A DNA stretch of 64,000 nt, taken from contig OW804096.1 of NCBI GenBank assembly GCA_942159475.1, forward strand, positions 127,152,941-127,216,940. Reading direction: 5' to 3'. This stretch comes from Sthenelais limicola (taxonomy: Eukaryota; Annelida; Polychaeta; Phyllodocida; Sigalionidae). The notes below the pieces were generated by a model. It was not told the DNA's origin. It did no database searches and worked only from the letters and a program-made list of their open reading frames with translations. The position numbers and the translations under genes were made by a program. This document shows positions 59,641 to 64,000 of this stretch, one piece after another (within the stretch, counting starts at the first letter, position 1; every line of letters starts with the position of its first letter).

Positions 59641-60795
59641 ATGAATCTCAACCACAAGTCAGACATACGTTTTAAAAATGTTAAATACAGTTTTAGAAAA
59701 CACGCATATTAAACTATAAGGTAGTTATTTTCGTGCATTGCCATGTTCAAAATACCTTCAATTCTCATCGCACCATTACACATATTCTCGAGACAATTAC
59801 AGATACCTATCATCAACACCGTACGATTCGATACTACAATTCTAAGCCCTTAGCTCACTACGTATCCTGATAATGAAATGTATAAACCAGTTCTTGAACG
59901 CATGGTTAGAGATTTCGTATACGTCGTCCTTACAAGATCATAAACAGGAAAAGACTAATTTAGGAAGAACTGAATTTGTATTCGGATAGAACTTTACTAT
60001 TTTACTTTCCATAGTGAAATATATAATTCAACAAAAACAACAATATTCGTCTAATCATAAATGATTATGTGATTATTGTGAGCGATTATTGTGTCGGGAA
60101 TATATTTAATTTGTTAAAAAGCTGGAGCTGTCATTCACGCTAAGTTAGCAGTTTAGACATGATAAATGGCTATTTCCGTTCATAATTTATGATGTTTCTA
60201 TCAGATCCATTCCGATTTGTTTCAGAGCAATGTATTATACATTGTTTGCCTCTGCTCACATCTGATTACATAATGTCACCAATTTTGATTGAATAGAATA
60301 ATACGATCTAGTGCGTACCCTTCTAAATCACAACTACAATACCTAAGATAACTAAGTACGTAAGATAACTAAAGATGAATTAAATAGAAAACCCATCAAT
60401 AATCAAAACTTATAATCAATTCAATTTTCATGCGTATTAGTTTAATAGCAGTCGCAAATTTAGCTCTAATGTCGAATAAAAAATTTAGCCAATGACTTCT
60501 ATGACTTAAAAGTCATAGCAATAAAAATGCTCTTTTTTAAATAGTAAATATTGAAAAAGCTTGGGATCTATGATACCACATCAGTACAATTAATCACCTC
60601 TGTGGGTATTTTTCTTTAGTTATTACAATTATGCAGACAATGAATCAAATATAAGTCAAATCAACCAGCAGATAATTGTACACTGTAAAAGAAGAAATAG
60701 ATACCAAATCTAGAAGGCGACCCAAAGCAAACAGATTTGTGATTACATTTCTCCTGAATTAATAAAAAAAAATCATGAATGCGGGTAGATAGACT
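59641..60795. other. Non-coding interval
   Basis: AT-rich, with short internal repeats (TAAGATAACTAA twice near 60345-60370). No gene is seen. Confidence 0.5.
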
Positions 60796-60801
60796 TACTC
60801 A

Positions 60802-61067
60802 AAGCCTGCTTGAACTAGTTTTCTCCCCACCCGGACAATTCCCCCATCCCCATCCCCATCCCATCCCATACATGTATGTGAGAATGGACTGACTGTCTCC
60901 AATAGCAGGGAAATAAGATTCACAGAAGATCCTCGAGAGGGCGGCACATAGGATTTCTGCGCTGGAAACTGAGTGGATAACTCCGCCGGTGTTAAGTGGC
61001 ACCATAAAGCATATCCATACCACCACCAGCTAGCTGAATCACAGGTTGTCCTCCTCTTGATTCTCAT
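60802..61067 (-). other. Possible exon: GC-elevated open segment ending at a consensus donor
   Basis: The minus strand is open for 89 codons from ATG 61067 and meets GTAAGT at 60801-60796, a perfect donor. GC content is higher than its surroundings. No domain is recognised, a second frame is also open, and no partner exon was found, so it may be chance. It includes (CCCCAT)n at 60841-60868. Confidence 0.25.
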
Positions 61068-63540
61068 TTATTCTACGCTTGAATGACATTAGATTGTTCG
61101 TTCTGTTGCCGAAAATCAATATCCATCCGATGAATGGATCAGAACCAATCACCAGACTACGAGATTACAATATGAACCGGCCTTCTCCATGTTTCGACAA
61201 AATCAGAGTATTGATTTATCTTTGGAAACTAATGGTTCCCGCCATCTCAAAATTTAGTAGCATATTTCTGGGTAAGGATAATGGGCACAGATTATTTCCA
61301 ACCTCTTACTTTAATTGACGAAAACCACGCACGCCATTCATTCGAATATTGGAAAACCAACAAACACCCATTATAAGTATCTGCAGATACGCACGCCCCA
61401 ATGAAGGTTACCAGTAGGCTATAACATATTGATACAATTTCGCAAAGGAAATAGTAGAATAAGTGTATTGCATTAGCCACTATACGTACATGTCTGAAAA
61501 CAGTTTTATTGATAAAAAGGCAGCCCACATGGTACCTGATCGTTCATAAATGAATATAATTATTAGTCGCAACAACGAGCATAGATTTCACTATAATTAT
61601 GCTCGTTGGTCCCAATAAATAGATCTATACAAATAATATATCCGGTAAACCGACGATCCCGCTAAGTGACCAAAACTGTTGTCCCAAAGGTGGTCGCCTA
61701 AGCGGGAATCATCTACTTTATAATGTTATACTTTAATCATAGGAGCAGTATGGTGTTATTAAATCGAGACATGGATCGCAGCTCTTACGATGCGTTGCGA
61801 TTTTAGAGTATACACATGGCGTCAATGAAATATTCTTCTGTACGACTATCTAGACATTTAATTGATTATTTTAACAATGCTCGATAGATTCATCAAACTG
61901 CTGAGGCTGTTGCGATATAAAAATAAGCACGGTCCTGACAGAAATTAGAGTATGGCCGGTCATTCAACCAGATTAGGGTCAGTTAATTTAATTATTACAA
62001 TGTCCTGGGAAATCAGGGAATGGCTCTCGCGAGAAGGTCTTTATTCCCTTTATCTTAACTAAATCAGTTCCCGCAATACTTAATTCTCGGGCAAGAGATT
62101 TACCCCTAAGATAAGCAAAAATAACCGATGGATTGGTCCTGGAATGGCTACAGTTAAACCCTCCATTCTTTTTGTTAACGCAGTATTTAACACTGTCTAT
62201 CTGAGCATGAAGGCTATTGCAAAGGCACATAAAAGGGACAATAGGGTTACATGCGTTGCTTGTCGATTGGGAGGCCCAACCAGCGCATAAAAACCATGGT
62301 AATTAAGAGCAGTAATTTGGGTGTTCAGCATAAAATACTGCCTTTTCTGAGAGATTTATCCTTAAAATACCTCTTGACCTAAATTGAAATAACATTATTG
62401 TCTAGACCGCATTGTATTGTTTTGAATTTCTGTTTTGCAGTTACGATCGCAATGAAAGTACTTGGTGGGGCCAATATCCTGAGCCTCTCTCTCCTTTCTG
62501 TCAGTCTCTTTCTCTTTCTCTCCTGTCAGTCTCTCCTCTATCTCTATCTCTCCCTCTTTACTTCTACTTGAGATGTTGCCCCATCTGAATCCCCTATAGA
62601 ACTCTAATCCCACAGGTTCACATATCCGACACACGGCCTTCCATGTGCACACCTGATCCCGTGAAGCATTACTCGGAGATTGTCGTTGGAAGGGTGAAAA
62701 AACAATGTAACTAACTGTGTAGTCTGTGAGCTGGGCTGTTCCCCCTTCATTTATACATGTTGTATTAGGCTGATTGCATGACACCATGTTTCCATCAATA
62801 GATATCGATCTCGCATTGGGTCATTACCCGGACAGCCTTTACTCCCCGGGGTGTATATTTGGAGGGGGAGGGGTGGGAGAGAGAGAGAGAGGAGAAATAC
62901 GCAGATTGGAGGGAGAGGGGGTTAATGAAATGATTGTGTTTTATGTATGGCTTTATTCATAGAAAAGATGTGTAGGAAATAATGTAACACGAAAGCCTAA
63001 AGAGGTTTAGGACGGAATTGTTGATTATGAAAAGGGAGTCATAGAGGAGAAATCCCAGCAGTAAACTATATTACCAGAATAAAGTTAATGTTCTTAATTT
63101 CAAGTTATTCTATGAAAGGTAGAATAGATTGTGTAGTTGTACTAAAATATACACGAAGAAAATAATTATACCTTCACCATTGATTTGTCCCTGGGAAGAG
63201 AATATATAAGCAGATTCTGCGGTTAAGATATAGAAAGTAAAAAAAGGTAAAATAAATATTCTGGAAGTGTTTAAGCAGTGTCTCACGTACGAAGCTGTAA
63301 GTAATTGATTGTTGGGACTCGATTGATGAACATTTTTTACCTGCTGTCTCTCCATATCCCTATAGTCAGCTTACACACCTGCTTTATACCCTCGAAGAAA
63401 GGCCATGCCTACTTAATTGATAGTTATTCAAATGGGATCGCCTGATTTACAAGGAAACACAGTAAATATTTAAAACGAAGCCATCTACGTGATTGACAAT
63501 GATCGAGTTGGCAATCCACCTAACCATTCATATAATGATT
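61068..63540. other. Non-coding interval
   Basis: The 130-codon minus-strand frame 62395-62787 combines a Cys-containing part and a GA-tract-encoded Glu/Lys part, without domain or splice support. A G-rich/GA tract lies at 62862-62930. A small palindrome lies near 61577-61605 (GAGCATAGAT with complementary TTATGCTC). Confidence 0.45.
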
Positions 63541-63584
63541 ATAGGAGAGCCTCCTCGTACTAATCCACTCCCCATCTCCACTTT

Positions 63585-63665
63585 ACGCCGATTGGCCCAA
63601 AGTTTACCCTCCGTATCACGTGAGCGCACAGCGTCGATCGTAGCAGACGACATTCAGTGCCCACC
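63585..63665 (+). promoter_or_regulatory. Promoter/5' UTR-like region of the terminal gene
   Basis: An inverted CCAAT box (ATTGG at 63591-63595) and a palindromic E-box CACGTG (63617-63622) lie 40-75 bp before the ATG in a CpG-richer stretch. The transcription start is not determined. Confidence 0.4.
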
Positions 63666-64000
63666 ATGGCAGCAAGTACGAAAGACCCCGCTCTTTGGTG
63701 GCACGTAAAAATCCTCTATTCCTGCCTTGTCTTCATAACTGCGGGAACGACCTGTGGTTTATGGCTATGTTTCACCGAAGTTTACAACCTGAGAAGAGAT
63801 TTTGATCACGAAATTTTACATTCGGAGCGCGCTGTCGAGTTTGGGAATCTAGCCCAGCATACCTATACGGGTGAAGGGGAGCATCGAGGCCATGCCCGCG
63901 CCTCGGCGGCGGGGAGGGATGAAGGTGATGAGGATGACGACGATCTCAGGGTCGGTGAGGAGGATGGGGACATGGAAGGTGAGGATGAAGAGGATAACAA
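63666..64000 (+). CDS. Start of a single-pass membrane protein gene (partial, runs off window)
   Basis: ATG at 63666 has an optimal Kozak context (GCCCACCATGG). The frame stays open for 111 codons to the window end with no donor yet seen. A short N-terminus with Lys6 and Lys15 precedes a hydrophobic segment (about residues 16-36, ILYSCLVFITAGTTCGLWLC) and then VYNLRRDFDHEIL. From about residue 82 there is a run dominated by Asp, Glu and Gly (DEGDEDDDDLRVGEED). This layout could be a type II membrane protein or a signal-anchored protein with an acidic extracellular stalk; membrane-bound collagens and TNF-like ligands share such a start, but no defining domain is in the window. GC and CpG are higher than in the neighbouring DNA, as for a CpG-rich first exon. 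Family not recognised. Confidence 0.75.
   Translation, partial: MAASTKDPALWWHVKILYSCLVFITAGTTCGLWLCFTEVYNLRRDFDHEILHSERAVEFGNLAQHTYTGEGEHRGHARASAAGRDEGDEDDDDLRVGEEDGDMEGEDEEDN

Noticed and set aside
62395..62787. 130-codon minus-strand frame with several cysteines
   Set aside because: Half of it is encoded by a GA/CT microsatellite-like run, and no splice or domain support was found.
1..64000. CRISPR arrays, bacterial operons or phage modules
   Set aside because: No regularly spaced direct repeats; the genes have introns, and composition and repeats are those of an animal genome.

Overview
This window is eukaryotic, almost certainly from an animal. It is AT-rich and mostly non-coding, genes are split by short GT-AG introns, and 5'-truncated LINE fragments, short inverted-repeat elements, hairpins and microsatellites are common. 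The protein content (tandem organic-cation-transporter-like genes with many short exons) and the repeat style suggest a marine invertebrate such as an echinoderm, mollusc or similar lineage. The species cannot be fixed from sequence alone.

Protein-coding content is small. Two SLC22-family (major facilitator superfamily) transporter genes lie head-to-tail on the minus strand. The upstream copy (call it B, 55813 down to 48437) has ten exons and assembles into an intact 555-residue protein with consensus splice sites. The downstream copy (call it A, 42857 down to 38217) has the same ten exons with identical phases and near-identical lengths, giving 551 residues. However, the donor of its exon 5 reads GA instead of GT, and it has Val in place of the conserved Arg of the MFS D-R-x-G-R loop motif, so it may be a decaying or specialised duplicate. 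At the right edge a plus-strand gene begins (63666, running off the window). It has an excellent Kozak context, a CCAAT/E-box promoter-like region, one hydrophobic segment and then a very acidic stretch; its family is not recognised.

Layout: 1-1600 is a long inverted repeat. 2289-3403 is a TTAA-flanked transposon with 16-bp inverted ends. 3500-9340 holds dispersed repeats, a LINE-3'-end-like stretch with diverged tandem units and a 1.15-kb inverted-repeat element containing tRNA-like boxes. 9340-17360 is unannotatable DNA with several strong hairpins. 17360-22140 holds three 5'-truncated LINE remnants (one plus, two minus) and a short relative of the 1.15-kb element. 22140-38200 is intergenic, with a pyrimidine tract, a purine tract and several hairpin elements including a 513-bp palindrome. 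38217-55813 is the SLC22 pair, with a TTAA element, a LINE fragment and a large palindrome between the genes, and inverted-repeat elements inside introns of gene B. 55814-63540 has little recognisable content apart from a LINE-3'-end-like stretch and a doubtful open exon-like segment.

No tRNA, rRNA, CRISPR or bacterial-type operon was found. The most checkable oddities are the GA splice donor in gene A, the recurrent TTAA-flanked non-autonomous elements, and the unusually high density of long near-perfect hairpins.
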